64,000 bases of DNA from Nocardioides sp. B-3 (GCF_024703895.1 NZ_CP087968.1:3162001-3226000), one strand, 5' to 3'; positions 30,361-40,890 are shown, counted from the stretch's first letter. Numbers and translations are program-made. Notes: generated from the letters alone by a model not told the origin.

Positions 30361-31638
30361 TGGAGATCAAGGTTCCCGAGATCGGCGACTACGCCGACGT
30401 ACCCGTCATCGAGATCCACGTCGCCCCCGGTGACGTCGTCCGAGCCGAGGATCCCCTCGTCACACTGGAGACCGACAAAGCCACCATGGACATCCCCGCG
30501 CCGTTCCGGGGGCACCATCGTTTCGGTGTCCGTGAAGGTGGGGGACTCGGTCAGCGAGGGCACCGTCATCGCGATCTCGTCCGATGCGGCCGATGCGGCC
30601 GATGATTTGTCGCAGGATGCAGTGCAGGTTGCGCCCGAAACGGTCAGTGAGACGGACGTTGTCGTGGCTACCCGTGATGCAGTGGTCGATCGCGACTCCG
30701 TTGTCGCGGCAACGGAGCCGGCCACGGATGAGCACGGAACCGCCGACGGGCTGCGTGCCACGCCGCTGGTCCGCCGCCTCGCGCGCGACCTCGAGGTCGA
30801 TCTGGTGAGGGTCAGCGGCACAGGCGGCAAGGGTCGCGTGACCAAGCAGGACCTCCTTGCACACTACGAAGGTTCGATCGTCACGGAGCACGGAACCCCG
30901 TCCGGAATGGGCATCCCGCCGATTCCAGAGATCGACTTCGCGAAGTTCGGTCCGGTCCGCACGATGCCGCTCTCCCGCATCAAGAAGATCTCCGGCCCCC
31001 ACCTGCACCGCTCGTGGCTCAACGTCCCCCACGTCACCCACAACGACGAGGCCGACATCACCGACCTTGACGCCTACCGTCGCGAGCTCGACGCAGCCGC
31101 GAAGGAGGAGGGCTACCGGGTCACGATGCTCAGCTTCCTCCTCAAGGCTGTGGCGTCGTCGTTGCGGACGTTCCCCGTCGTCAACAGCTCGCTGGCTGGT
31201 GACGAGCTCGTGCTCAAGGACTACGTCAACATCGGCGTTGCCGTCGACACCCCCGACGGACTTGTCGTCCCGGTCGTGAAGGACGTCGACCGAAAGGGCA
31301 TCACCGAGCTCAGCCGCGACCTCGGAGACCTCTCCGCCCGCGCCCGCGATGGCAAGCTCAGCGCCGGCGACATGCAGGGTGCGACGTTCACGATCAGCAG
31401 CCTCGGGGGCATCGGCGGCACGGCATTCACGCCCATCGTCAACGCCCCGGAGGTGGCGATACTCGGTGTCGTCCGCTCGAAGATGGCCCCGGTCTGGAAC
31501 GGCATCGAGTTCGAGCCGCGCCTCATGCTGCCCCTGTGTCTCTCCTACGACCACCGTGTGATCGATGGCGCACTCGCCGCACGCTTCACCGTGCACCTCG
31601 CTCACCTCGTCGGTGACGTACGCCGCCCGGTGCTGTGA
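30361..31638 (+). CDS. Dihydrolipoamide acetyltransferase (E2), single lipoyl domain (one frameshift)
   Basis: Lipoyl domain at the start (KVPEIGDYADVPVIEIHV, lipoyl-lysine in ETDKATMD), a short acidic linker rich in D, V and T, then the peripheral-subunit-binding domain (RATPLVRRLARDLEVDLVRVSGTG). The catalytic core ends with LCLSYDHRVIDGALAARF (His/Asp active site). One extra base at about 30506-30512 (CCGGGGG). About 425 aa. It pairs with the aceE just upstream; substrate pyruvate is inferred from that E1. Confidence 0.9.
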   Translation, partial: WRSRFPRSATTPTYPSSRSTSPPVTSSEPRIPSSHWRPTKPPWTSPRRSGGTIVSVSVKVGDSVSEGTVIAISSDAADAADDLSQDAVQVAPETVSETDVVVATRDAVVDRDSVVAATEPATDEHGTADGLRATPLVRRLARDLEVDLVRVSGTGGKGRVTKQDLLAHYEGSIVTEHGTPSGMGIPPIPEIDFAKFGPVRTMPLSRIKKISGPHLHRSWLNVPHVTHNDEADITDLDAYRRELDAAAKEEGYRVTMLSFLLKAVASSLRTFPVVNSSLAGDELVLKDYVNIGVAVDTPDGLVVPVVKDVDRKGITELSRDLGDLSARARDGKLSAGDMQGATFTISSLGGIGGTAFTPIVNAPEVAILGVVRSKMAPVWNGIEFEPRLMLPLCLSYDHRVIDGALAARFTVHLAHLVGDVRRPVL

Positions 31639-31640
31639 GC

Positions 31641-31712
31641 GGCATTTCCCTCGCTGCCAAGCTGCGAGCGTTTGCCGAACTCGCCGAGGGACAACCCATG
31701 GCCACCAAGTAG
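31641..31712 (+). pseudogene. Possible C-terminal remnant of a site-specific integrase
   Basis: After the E2 stop a 23-codon open end reads GISLAAKLRAFAELAEGQPM and then ATK-TAG, and the right inner repeat begins in the stop codon. Integrase genes commonly end next to their attachment site and arm repeats, which is the only reason for this call. The peptide is too short to assign by motif. Confidence 0.25.
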
Positions 31713-31729
31713 GCAGCAGAAAAGCAGCA
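31712..31729 (+). repeat. Right inner inverted repeat (possible integrase arm site)
   Basis: GGCAGCAGAAAAGCAGCA, inverted relative to 4054-4071 with two mismatches. It lies 163 nt inside the right repeat. The remaining sequence to 31891 shows no gene. Confidence 0.5.
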
Positions 31730-31891
31730 CTTTGGGTTCGCAGACGCCCCGATTCGGGACGAAACGAACCGAGGCCGCGGGGTATCGTGGTGTCGACAAC
31801 GAACACGATTCAGAGCGTCGTCGCAGGTCAGAGGATGTCCGGGCGAACAGAGGCGAGTTTCTCCGAGATCGGGGTACTCGGCGGACTGCTT

Positions 31892-31932
31892 CAGAGGGTC
31901 AGGGATTCGAGTCCCTCACCTCCACCATCACC
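31892..31932 (+). repeat. Right direct repeat of the island (attR-type tRNA-Ala fragment)
   Basis: Matches 3950-3991 except for one G-to-A in the T-stem and one missing C. Upstream bases do not form a tRNA 5' half, so it is only the displaced 3' end of the original tRNA gene. Confidence 0.8.
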
Positions 31933-31989
31933 TGAAACGTCGGCCCCGAGCCGGCGTTTCCGCTTTCCTCGACCCGGAGGGAGACACGG

Positions 31990-33154
31990 ATGAGTCACAT
32001 GGCGCGACGGCTCCGGGCCGACTTCGAGGCGCGGTACGACAGCCCGCCGGACGTGGTCGTGATGGCTCCCGGCCGGGTCAACCTGATCGGCGAGCACCTC
32101 GACTACAACGGCGGGCGCTGCCTGCCGATGGCGCTGCCGCTGGCGACGTACGCCGCCGTCCGGCTCCGCTCCGACAGCGTCGTGGCCATCGGCAGCCGGC
32201 AGCAGTCGGAGCCGTGGGTCGGGGACGTCAGCCGGCTGGGGCCCGGCCACGCCAAGGGCTGGCCGGCCTACGTCGCCGGCGTGCTCTGGGCGATGCGCGA
32301 GCGCGGTGTCGAGCTGCCGGGTGTCGACGTGCTGGTGGACGGGCAGGTGCCCCCGGGAGCCGGTCTCTCCAGTTCTGCCGCCCTCGAGTGCTCGGTCGCG
32401 CTCGCGGTGAGTGCCGCCCTCGGGCGACAGGACGACGAGGACGAGCGGCGAGCCCTGATCGAGGACTGCATCCGTGCCGAGCGCGACGTCGCAGGCGCGC
32501 CCACAGGCGGGATGGACCAGACGGTGTCCCTGCTGGCCCGCGCGGGTCACGCGCTGCTCCTCGACACCGCGACCGGTGCCACCTCGCACCTGCCGTGGCG
32601 GCCGGACGACGCCGGACTGACCCTGCTCGTCGTCGACACCCGGGCCTCGCACGAGCTCAACGACGGCGGCTACGCCAGCCGCCGCGCCTCCTGCGAGGCG
32701 GCGGCACGACGACTCGGTGTCGGCCTCCCCGGTCGAGGTCACCGACCACGAGGACGCGCTGTCACGGCTGGCGGGTGACGACGTCACGCTCCGGCGGGCA
32801 CGACACGTGTTCACCGAGATCGAGCGCGTGAGCGCTGCCGTCGACGCGCTGGTGACCGGGGACCCGGCGGAGTTCGGGGCTCGTCTCACCGGGTCGCACG
32901 CCTCGCTGCGCGACGACTTCGAGGTGTCGTGTGCCGAGCTGGACGTGGTCGTGGAGGCCTGCCCGGCCCACGGTGCCCTCGGCGCGCGGATGACGGGCGG
33001 CGGCTTCGGCGGCTCGGCCATCGCACTGCTGCCCGAGGCCGTCGTCGATGTGACCGTCGCGTCCCTGCAGCAGGAGTTCGCGGGCCGTGGCTGGACCGAG
33101 CCCCGGGCCCGGCGAGCGACACCCGCCGACGGGGCACGGCTCATCCAGGATTGA
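31990..33154 (+). CDS. galK: Galactokinase (one frameshift)
   Basis: GHMP kinase phosphorylating galactose at C1. Galactokinase signature VVMAPGRVNLIGEHLDYNGG at residues 19-38; ATP loop VPPGAGLSSSAALECSVAL; catalytic-region GAPTGGMDQTVSLL; C-terminal MTGGGFGGSAIALL. The frame breaks at 32726-32732 (CTCCCCGGTC, probably CTCCTGGTC). About 387 aa. Start ATG 31990 gives MSHMARRL; a second ATG six nt on is possible. First chromosomal gene right of the island. Confidence 0.9.
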
Positions 33155-33246
33155 GCCGGTCGGGTCAGGCGTTGCTTGCCACCTGTGAACCCATCAACAG
33201 GAATCAAGTGCTTCCGGGAAGCGGATGATTCCTATATGGTCTCTCC

Positions 33247-33970
33247 GTGACCGCAAGCACCCCTGTTCAGGGGCCCTCTGCCAAGCCGGACCGGCTGTGG
33301 CAAGGGCTGACCCCAGCAGCCCGTGAGGCCGATCGTCGAGAGCGCTTGGTCGCGGCGGGGGTCGAGCTGGTCGGCACCCGGGGGGTGGCGGCGCTGACGA
33401 TGCGAGCCGCCTGCCGGGAGGCATCGGTGGGGCCTCGATACTTCTACGACCTGTTCGCGACCCGCGAAGACCTCCTCGAGGCGGTGTACGACGAGGCCGT
33501 CGACCGCATCCGCGAACCCATCCTCGCTGTCGTCGCATCCGCCGTGGTGGATGAAGGCGTGTCCGCAGCGTTGTCCGGGGCCTTCGAGACGGCAGTTGCC
33601 GTCGTCGAGGACGATCCCCGGATCGGCCGCATCCTGTTCCGGGAGTCGGCGGCCGATGACACGCTGCGCCCGCGGTCGCAGGCCGCCATGCCCGACTTCG
33701 TGCTGACCGTGCTGGCCCAGATCTTGCCCGAACGGGCCGAGGAGCTGGGTGCCCCGTCGGCACGGTGGACCCTGATCGGGTTCTCGGCCGCGATCTTTGC
33801 GCTGTTCCTCGCCCGGAGCGAGGGCGAGCGGCACACCTCGCGCGCGGAGTTCGTGCGGCACGGCGCGTCCCCCGGCCGACCGTTGTCTCGGGCTCGGCAT
33901 CGATCCGAAGCCCGATCTCCACCACCGTCTCGCCCTCGAGGACGCGTCAACCACCCAGGAGTCCCGATGA
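33247..33970 (+). CDS. TetR-family regulator (one frameshift)
   Basis: GTG 33247 start. The N-terminal helix-turn-helix includes VAAGVELVGTRGVAALTMRA and CREASVGPRYFYDLFATREDLL. The ligand domain is typical and long. At 33869-33875 the text GCGTCCCCCGGCC probably stands for GCGTCCCTGGCC; corrected, the protein ends GLGIDPKPDLHHRLALEDAS... with TGA 33968-33970 overlapping the ATG of the flavin monooxygenase. About 240 aa. The overlap makes it the likely regulator of the BVMO-GMC operon. The apparent TetR-monooxygenase fusion frame is an artefact. Confidence 0.82.
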
Positions 33971-35430
33971 CACAGCTCGCGAAGAATCCCTCGGTCGCCG
34001 TCATCGGCACCGGCTTCGGCGGCCCGGCCGCCGTGATCGAGCTGAAGAGGAAGGGTTTCCGAGGACATCGTCGTCCTCGAGAAGGCCGACGACGTCGGGG
34101 GAGTGTGGCGGGAGAACACCTATCCCGGCGCGGCCTGCGACGTGCCCTCGCCGTTCTACTCCTTCTCCTTCGAGACCAACCCGAACTGGCCGCACCGGTT
34201 CTCCCGGCAACCGGCGATCCTCGACTACATCCGTCACGTCGCCGACAAGTACGACATTCGTCGCCACATCAGGTTCGGCACCGAGGTGCTCGGTGCGACC
34301 TACGACTCCGCGGCGGGCACCCGGCAGATCGAGCTCAGCAACGGGGTTCCGCTCGTCGTCGACGTCCCGGTGTCGGCGGTCGGGCAGCTGTCCCGGCCGT
34401 CCTACCCAGCCATCCCGGGCGCCGACACCTTCGCCGGCCCTGCCTTCCACTCCGCCCTGTGGGACCACGACGTCGATCTCGCCGGCAAGCGGGTCGCCGT
34501 GATCGGCACCGGGGCGAGTGCGATCCAGTTCGTGCCGGCCATCCAGCCCGAGGTCGGCCACCTGACGCTCTTCCAGCGCACCCCGCCCCACATCGTCCCC
34601 GGGCCGGACCGCGAGTTCACCCGGCTGCACCACCTCGCCTTCGACAAGGTGCGGTTGGCGCACCTCCTCGAGCGCGGCACCCGGTACGGCGTCACGGAGA
34701 GCCTGAGTGTCGCCCTGGGCCTACTCCGGGCCGCTCGCGAAGACCGTCAACGCGATCTCCAAGCAACACATGCGCAGGCAGACGAAGGCCGGGCCCGGTC
34801 TCTTCGAGAAGGTCTGGCCGACCTACCAGATCGGCTGCAAGCGCGTCCTGTTCTCCAACGACTACCTCCCGGCACTGGCCCGGTCCAACGTCGATGTCAC
34901 CACGGAGGGCATCACGGCGATCACGCCGTCCGGCGTCGTCACCGCGGACGGTCAGGAGCATGAGGTCGACGTCATCATCTGGGGCACCGGATTCAAGGCC
35001 ACCGAGTTCCCGGCCCCGATGACGATCACGACCGGCGACGGGCGTGACCTCCGGGAGGAGTGGATCGAGGGGGCGCACGCCTACTACGGCATGACCGTGC
35101 CGCACTTCCCCAACCTGTTCATCATGTACGGGCCGAACACCAACACAGGTGGCGGCTCGATCATCTACTTCCTCGAGGCCCGGGCGGAAGCACCTCGGCG
35201 ACTATGTCGCGCACCTCGCGCAGGTCGGCGCCCCGCTCACGGTCCGACCCGAGGTCGAGCAGGCCTACGACGACAGTATCCGGGCCCAGCTGTCCGACAG
35301 CGTGTGGAGCAAGTGCTCCTCGTGGTACCGCAACGCCAACGGCCGGATCACGGCCAACTGGCCCGCTCTCGGGATCCAGTACAGATCGCAGGCGAAGTTC
35401 GACCCTGCCGACTACGAGGTGGTTTCCCCG
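33967..35430 (+). CDS. Flavin-containing Baeyer-Villiger-type monooxygenase (three frameshifts)
   Basis: FAD Rossmann motif GTGFGGPAAVIELKR, then VGGVWRENTYPGAACDVPS. The BVMO-like fingerprint is FAGPAFHSALWDHDVD (F-x-G-x3-H-x3-W with D where most have P/T); the NADPH motif is VIGTGASAIQFVP; further IIWGTGFKATEFP and C-terminal ITANWPALGIQYR. Breaks: 34059-34064 (CCGAGG), 34713-34718 (CCCTGG), about 35178-35184. About 487 aa. No stop codon separates it from the next gene, which starts in the same frame at 35431. Substrate unknown; a steroid or terpenoid ketone would suit the neighbours. Confidence 0.82.
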
Positions 35431-37102
35431 ATGAGCAACGACGACTACGACTACGACGTGATCGTGGTTGGCTCCGGCTTCGGCGGCAGCGTGACGGCGC
35501 TGCGGCTCACGGAGAAGGGCTACCGGGTCGGGGTGCTCGAGTCCGGTCGGCGGTGGGAGGCCGGCGATCTTCCGAAGACCAATTGGGACGTACGCAACTC
35601 GATCTGGGCGCCGCGCCCGGGCCTCACCGGTCCGCAGCGGATCAGCGCGCTCGGCAAGTGCCCGGTGTTCAGCGGCGTCGGTGTCGGCGGCGGGTCGCTC
35701 ATCTACGGCAACACCCTCTACGAGCCGCTGTCCGACTTCTACCGCGACCGGGCGTGGTCCCACATCACCGACTGGCAGAGCGAGCTGGCGCCGTACTACG
35801 ACCGGGCGAAGCGGATGCTGGGCGTCGTCGAGAACCCGCGCACCGGCCCCAAGGACGACCTCCTCCTGCAGGTCGCCCGCGACCGCGGTGTCGCCGAGAC
35901 GTTCCACCGGACGCAGGTCGGCGTCTTCTTCAACGAGGGCAAGGAGGGCGAGGAGGTCGACGATCCCTACTTCGGTGGGGCCGGCCCCCGGCGGGCGGGC
36001 TGCATCCACTGCTCGGAGTGCTTCACCGGCTGCAAGCACAACGCCAAGAACACGACCACCACCAATTACCTCTACCCGGCCGAGCGCAACGGCGCGGAGG
36101 TGCATCCGCTCACCACGGTGACGTCGGTGAGGCCGGGTCCCGACGGCGGCTACGTCGTCGAGATGCAGCGGTCGAACGGAAGGCTGCGCAAGGGGCGTCG
36201 CACCCTCACGGCCGAGCAGGTGGTCTTCGCGGCGGCCGCGCTCGGCACCCAGAAGCTGCTGCACCGGATGCGGGACGAGGGCACCCTGCCGGGGCTCTCC
36301 CCACGACTGGGCGAGCTGACCCGCAGCAACTCCGAGGCGATCATCGGTGTCCAGAGCCGGAGCCGCGACGACTTCGCCCGGGTGTGTCGCGATCACCTCG
36401 TCCATCCACCCGGAGCCGCAGACCCACGTCGAGGTCTGCACCTACGGCAAGGGCCAGAACTCGATGTTCGCGCAGACCGTGCCCATGATCGACGGAGGCG
36501 CCTTCCGGTTCCTGCGGCTGCTGCTGTCGATCGTCCTGCGCCCCGGGGCGATGCTGCGCAACCCGGACCTGCGGCGGGCCTCCGAGCGGTCGGTGATCCT
36601 GCTGGTGATGCAGTCGCTGGACAACTCCCTGACGTCCTACCTCGAGCGCGGCCTGCTCAGGACCGGGCAGGGGACCGGTCAGCCCAACCCGGACTGGATC
36701 CCGCTCGCCCATGCCATCGCCGGGGAGTACGCCGCGAAGGCCGACGCCGACCCCGGCAACATCGTCACCGACGTCTTCAACATCCCGGCCACCGCTCACT
36801 ACATCGGTGGGTGCACGATCGCCGAGTCGCCCGAGGCAGGGGTGGTCGACCCCTACCAGCGGATCTTCGGACACCCGGGCCTGCACATCGCCGACGGCAG
36901 CGCGATCACCGCCAACCTCGGCGTCAACCCGTCGCTGACGATCACCGCCCGGGCGGAGCGGGCCATGGCGTTCTGGCCGAACAAGGGCGAGGCGGACCCG
37001 CGACCCGCCCTCGGATCGCCGTACCGGCGGATCCTGCCTGTCAGCCCGCAGCGACCCGTCGTTCCTGCCACCGCCCCCGGCGCACTGCGCCTGCCGGCAT
37101 GA
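35431..37102 (+). CDS. GMC-type FAD oxidoreductase, cholesterol oxidase-like (one frameshift)
   Basis: ATG 35431 after GAGG. FAD motif VIVVGSGFGGSVTALRLTEKG, then GVGVGGGSLIYGNTLYEPL. A cysteine-rich CIHCSECFTGCKHNAKNTT is present as in actinobacterial GMC oxidases of the cholesterol-oxidase group. C-terminal NIPATAHYIGGCTIAESPEAGVVDPY and HIADGSAITANLGVNPSLTITA are the catalytic end. One break near 36378-36390. About 556 aa. It oxidises a secondary alcohol (sterol-like) to the ketone, which the preceding BVMO could then insert oxygen into (inference). No signal peptide. Confidence 0.82.
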
Positions 37103-37642
37103 GCGCGGCCGCCGCACTCGAGACGCTCGGGAGCCGCACCGACCCGGCGCGCGCCCCGGCGCTCTTCGACTCGCTGCCCGCCGTCGCCTGCGAGGAGATC
37201 ACCGGTCGCTACTGCGGACGCGAGCTGGCGACCGGTCATCCGCTGGACGGCCTGCTCGAGGTGTCGGGGGTGGTACGGCAAGCAGTTCGACGACGTCGAC
37301 CACGTGCACCCGCTGCTGTTCAGGGGACGAGGCGGCGAGGTCTTCGCGGTCGAGCCGCGCAAGGCTCCGCTCGGCCTCGCGCCGAGGCTGCCCACGGCCG
37401 TCGTCGCGCGGTCGGGGAAGGCGGTCGCTGCCCTCGAGCCGGTCCTGCGCACCGACAAGCACCGCGCGCGGCTGCGGGCCGTCGAGCACCGGGGCGTGGT
37501 CACGGCCGCGATGGTCTACGACCACCTGCCGATCATCGACGTGTTCCGACGGGTCGACGCCGACACCCTGCTCGGCGTGATGGACCTGCGCGGCATGCCG
37601 CCCTACGTCTTCGTCCTGACCCGCGAGCAGTCCCCGCGCTGA
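37099..37642 (+). CDS. DUF4334 / GXWXG-domain protein (one frameshift)
   Basis: ATG 37099 overlaps the GMC oxidase stop. The N-terminal GXWXG region reads LEVSGWYGKQFDDVDHVHPLLF once one extra G at about 37266-37270 is removed. The C-terminal DUF4334 region reads EHRGVVTAAMVYDHLPIIDVFRRVDADTLLGVMD. About 180 aa, cytosolic. The function is unknown in the family; here it is coupled to two flavin oxidases. Confidence 0.8.
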
Positions 37643-37663
37643 GCGAGTGCGAGCGCGCAGCTC

Positions 37664-38420
37664 TCAGGCGATCGTCATCCCGCCGTCGACCGGGATGGTC
37701 TGGCCGGTGATGTAGCCGGCCGCGGGGGAGGCCAGGAAGACCACGGTCGCGGCGAGCTCGGCCGGGTCGCCCTTGCGGCGGGCAGGGACCCGCATCATCG
37801 CGAGATCGAGGTAGCCGTCGGGGTAGGTGTCGGTCATCTCCGACTCGAAGAAGCCCGGGGCGATCGAGTTGACCCGGATGCCCTTGCGCTCCATCCACTG
37901 CTGGGCCAGGGTCGCGCGTGAGGCCGTTGAGACCGGCCTTGGAGGCGCTGTAGGCCGCCCGGGGGAGCCCGCCGGTGGTGATGCCGAGCACCGAGGAGAT
38001 GTTGATGATCGACGAGCCCGGCTGCATGACCCGCCCGCAGGCCTGCGCCATCCAGTAGCAGCCGTTCAGGTTGACGTCGATGACCGAGCGGAACTGCTCC
38101 GGTGTCTCGTGCGTCGCGGGGACGGCCGTCCCGACGCCGGCGTTGTTGACGAGCACGTCGACGCGACCGAACTCCGCCATCGCGGCGTCCACCGGGGCCC
38201 GGCACTGGGCGGGGTCGGCCACGTCGGTGGCGACGGTGAGCGCACGGCGACCGGCGGCCTCGACGAGCTTGGCCGTGTCGGCGAGCTTGTCGACGCGACG
38301 GGCGCCGAGCACGACGTCGGCGCCGGCCTCCGCGAGGGACTGGGCGAAGGCGACGCCGATGCCGCTGGATGCGCCGGTGACGATCGCGACCTTGCCGTCG
38401 AGGCGGAACATGTCAGTCAT
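37664..38420 (-). CDS. Short-chain dehydrogenase/reductase (one frameshift)
   Basis: Classical SDR of about 251 aa: cofactor motif [13 protein letters not shown] at residues 15-27, [10 protein letters not shown], catalytic Ser in INISSVLG, and YSASK with Tyr and Lys. The break at 37906-37911 (+ strand CCAGGG) is restored to [21 protein letters not shown]. The end [22 protein letters not shown] is standard. Convergent with the DUF4334 gene. The substrate is not predictable. Confidence 0.88.
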
Positions 38421-38484
38421 GCGTCGACCCTAGCCACATGATCGACCTTGGTTTCGACGCGTTCCTCGCTGCGCTCGTCACTGC

Positions 38485-39729
38485 TCAACCAGCGGTCTCC
38501 GGGACCGGATCCGGAGTCGAGCGCCGCGGCAGGTCGCGCACTGAACGAGACGTGAGGACGAGCAGGCAGATGGCGGCGTACGCAATGCCCGAGACCACCG
38601 GGACGCGCGAGTTGCCGAACGCGGCGCCGAGCGGACCCCGGGCGAGCTGGCCGATCGGCATCGCCACGAACGAGCCGAGGGCGTCGTAGGAGTAGGCGCG
38701 CGAGAGCATCCGGTCGTCGATGTTCTCCTGCATGGCGAGGTTCCAGCCCATGGAGAAGACCTCGATGCCGGCGCCGGCGACGAACGCGGCGCAGACGAGT
38801 GCGACGAGGTGCGGGTCGACGCCGAGCACCACCATCGGCACCGAGGCGAGAGCGATGGCGAGCATCCCCCAGAAGAGCGGCCGTTTCAGGGGGACGCGCA
38901 GCAGCACGACCGCCATCGCGAGGAGGCCGAGAGCCTCCGCGGAGAGGACGTAGCCCCAGCCCCGGCGCCCGATGGTGTCCTCGGCCACGACCGGGCCGAG
39001 CACGAAGAGCGCGCCGTTGTGGATCATGTTCAGGAACCCGAAGCCGAGCACGACCGCCCACAGCCACGTGGTCGAGATGAAGAAGCTCCAGCCCTCGCGC
39101 AGCTCGGCGATGGTGCTCTTGTGCTCCGTATCCTTCGCGGCCCGCGGCACCTTGACGGGGATCAGCAGCAGCGCGGAGACCAGCCGGGTGGCGGCGTCGA
39201 TCGCGAGCGCCCAGCCGGCGCCGACGGTGACGACGAGGAGGGCGCCGAGCGTCGGGCCGAGGACGGTCAGGCCGTTGCGGGTCAGCGACATCAGCGCGTT
39301 GGCCGGCTGCAGCTGGTCGCGCGGGACCAGCTGGGGGAGGAGTGAGGCCATCGCCGGGAAGGAGATCGCGGAGACCGCTCCGTGCACGACGGAGAGCGCG
39401 ATCAGCATCCACAGCTCGGCGCTGCCGGTGAGCACGAGGAACGCGATCATGCCCTGCGTGATCGCGGACGCGACGTTGGAGACCCGGATGACAAGCTCGC
39501 GCGGGAAGCGGTCGGAGATGACGCCTCCCCACAGCAGGAGCAGCACCATCGGGATCGTGTGCGCGGCCAGCACCTGCCCGAGCGCGGCCGCCGAGTCGGT
39601 GATGTCGAGGACGGCGAAGGTCAACGCGATGTTGGCCATCATGTTGCCGAGGGTGTTGACGAAGCGGGAGCCGAAGTACCACGCGAAGTTGCGCTCCCGC
39701 AGGGGTCGTACGGCGTTGGCCCGGGTCAT
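38485..39729 (-). CDS. MFS transporter (enterobactin exporter/MFS_3 type)
   Basis: 414 aa, intact, twelve predicted membrane helices. Between helices 2 and 3 the MFS loop reads LWGGVISDRFPRELVIR, and RFVNTLGNMMANIALTF at the start resembles the MFS_3 exporters. Small-molecule efflux is likely; the substrate is unknown. It is downstream of an ArsR-family regulator transcribed in the same direction with a 60-nt gap, so probably regulated by it. Confidence 0.85.
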   Translation of the reverse strand: MTRANAVRPLRERNFAWYFGSRFVNTLGNMMANIALTFAVLDITDSAAALGQVLAAHTIPMVLLLLWGGVISDRFPRELVIRVSNVASAITQGMIAFLVLTGSAELWMLIALSVVHGAVSAISFPAMASLLPQLVPRDQLQPANALMSLTRNGLTVLGPTLGALLVVTVGAGWALAIDAATRLVSALLLIPVKVPRAAKDTEHKSTIAELREGWSFFISTTWLWAVVLGFGFLNMIHNGALFVLGPVVAEDTIGRRGWGYVLSAEALGLLAMAVVLLRVPLKRPLFWGMLAIALASVPMVVLGVDPHLVALVCAAFVAGAGIEVFSMGWNLAMQENIDDRMLSRAYSYDALGSFVAMPIGQLARGPLGAAFGNSRVPVVSGIAYAAICLLVLTSRSVRDLPRRSTPDPVPETAG

Positions 39730-39789
39730 GCGGGGTCCCCGCCACGTTGTTCGGGGAGCGGAGCGGAGGAGAAGAAGGTCGTGGGGTGC

Positions 39790-40308
39790 TCATGCGTGGT
39801 CGTCCATCCGGAAGGCCTGCGTGGAGGCGCTGACGTGGATCGTGCCCTCGGACCGCGGTGGCCGGGCCTGCTCGTGCAGCAGGATCATCGCCTCGGAGAT
39901 CGCCTCCATCGCTTGCTGCCACGCCTCCGGAGTCACCCAGGTCTCGATGTCCGAGGACGATCCCGGTCCCTTCGCGCGCTGGGCCAGCCGCCGGACGACC
40001 TCGGCGTTGGTGGCGAGCTGCCGGGCGAGGTGGTCCTCGTTGGTCGACGGTCCGGCCGGCCGCTCGGGATCGCCGCCGACGAGGTAGCGGTAGCGCTTCG
40101 CCGTACCGCCCCGGATCTTCTCCTCGCTCTCGACGACCAGCTCGCCGGCGTCGTGCAGGACGCGGAGGTGGTACGACGCGTTGGCATGCGTCAGGTCGAG
40201 CTCACGGGCCACCTCGGCGGCGCTCATCGGCTGGGCAGTGAGCATCGACAGGATGCGCAGGCGCACCGGATGCGCGACCGAGCGCAACGCCGAGAGTCCC
40301 TCGTCCAT
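39790..40308 (-). CDS. ArsR-family winged-helix regulator
   Basis: 172 aa from ATG 40308. ALRSVAHPVRLRILSMLTAQPMSAAEVARELDLTHANASYHLRVL is a helix-turn-helix of the ArsR/HTH_20 type. No cysteine metal site is present, so it is a non-metal sensor. The C-terminal half is helical and unknown. It precedes the MFS transporter gene and has an inverted repeat 10 nt before its start. Confidence 0.85.
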   Translation of the reverse strand: MDEGLSALRSVAHPVRLRILSMLTAQPMSAAEVARELDLTHANASYHLRVLHDAGELVVESEEKIRGGTAKRYRYLVGGDPERPAGPSTNEDHLARQLATNAEVVRRLAQRAKGPGSSSDIETWVTPEAWQQAMEAISEAMILLHEQARPPRSEGTIHVSASTQAFRMDDHA

Positions 40309-40317
40309 TGCCCACCC

Positions 40318-40333
40318 TCCAAGAGTCGTTGGA
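40318..40333. promoter_or_regulatory. Inverted repeat upstream of the ArsR gene
   Basis: TCCAA-N6-TTGGA immediately upstream of the leftward start; a possible autoregulatory operator. Short arms, so weak. Confidence 0.35.
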
Positions 40334-40490
40334 CGGTCAGGATGCACGGCCGTGCGAGCGACTGTCAAACAGTTCTTGGAGGGTCGACCCGAGCCGGTCC
40401 CTGACTCGACCCTGAACCACCCCCGAAACGGGATGGAATCGGTGGATCGGCGTGGTTGAGTTGATGACACCAGACCCCAAGGAGGTCCCC

Positions 40491-40878
40491 ATGAGTCAGC
40501 CCAACCCCTACGCCCAGTCGCAGAGCCCGATCTCGGCGAGCCGGGAGCGCACGCTGGGCGCCGTCGCGCACGGCGTGCCGCTGATCGCGATGGTGCTCTC
40601 CGCCGGGCTCCTCGGCTTCGTCAGGGTCGCTCGTCATCTACCTGATCTATCGCGACCGCGGGCCGTTCGTCCGGGCGCACGCCGCCAACTCGCTGAACGT
40701 GCAGATCATCACCGGAATCATCCTGCTGATCTCCTTCCCACTGATGCTGCTGCTGATCGGCTTCGTGACCTACCCGCTCGCGCTGGTCTTCGCCTTCGTG
40801 CTGCACGTGATCGGCGCGATGAAGGCCAACAACGGCGAGTGGTGGAACCCGCCGATGACCCCGCGCTTCGTGAAGTGA
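40491..40878 (+). CDS. DUF4870 membrane protein (one frameshift)
   Basis: ATG 40491 with AAGGAGG 8 nt upstream. A disordered Asn/Pro/Gln N-terminus is followed by the DUF4870 core: ERTLGAVAHGVPLIAMVLSAGLLGFV, then IYLIYRDRGPFVRAHAANSLNVQI, then two TM helices and HVIGAMKANNGEWWNPP. One extra base at about 40618-40626 (GTCAGGGTCG). About 128 aa. A widespread Tic20-like membrane family of unknown role. A terminator hairpin follows at once. Confidence 0.85.
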
Positions 40879-40890
40879 GCTGAATGCGGC

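Noticed and set aside
31892..31932. Second tRNA-Ala gene
   Set aside because: Only the 3' part is present, the T-stem has a mismatch and a missing base, and no 5' half or anticodon arm can be folded upstream.
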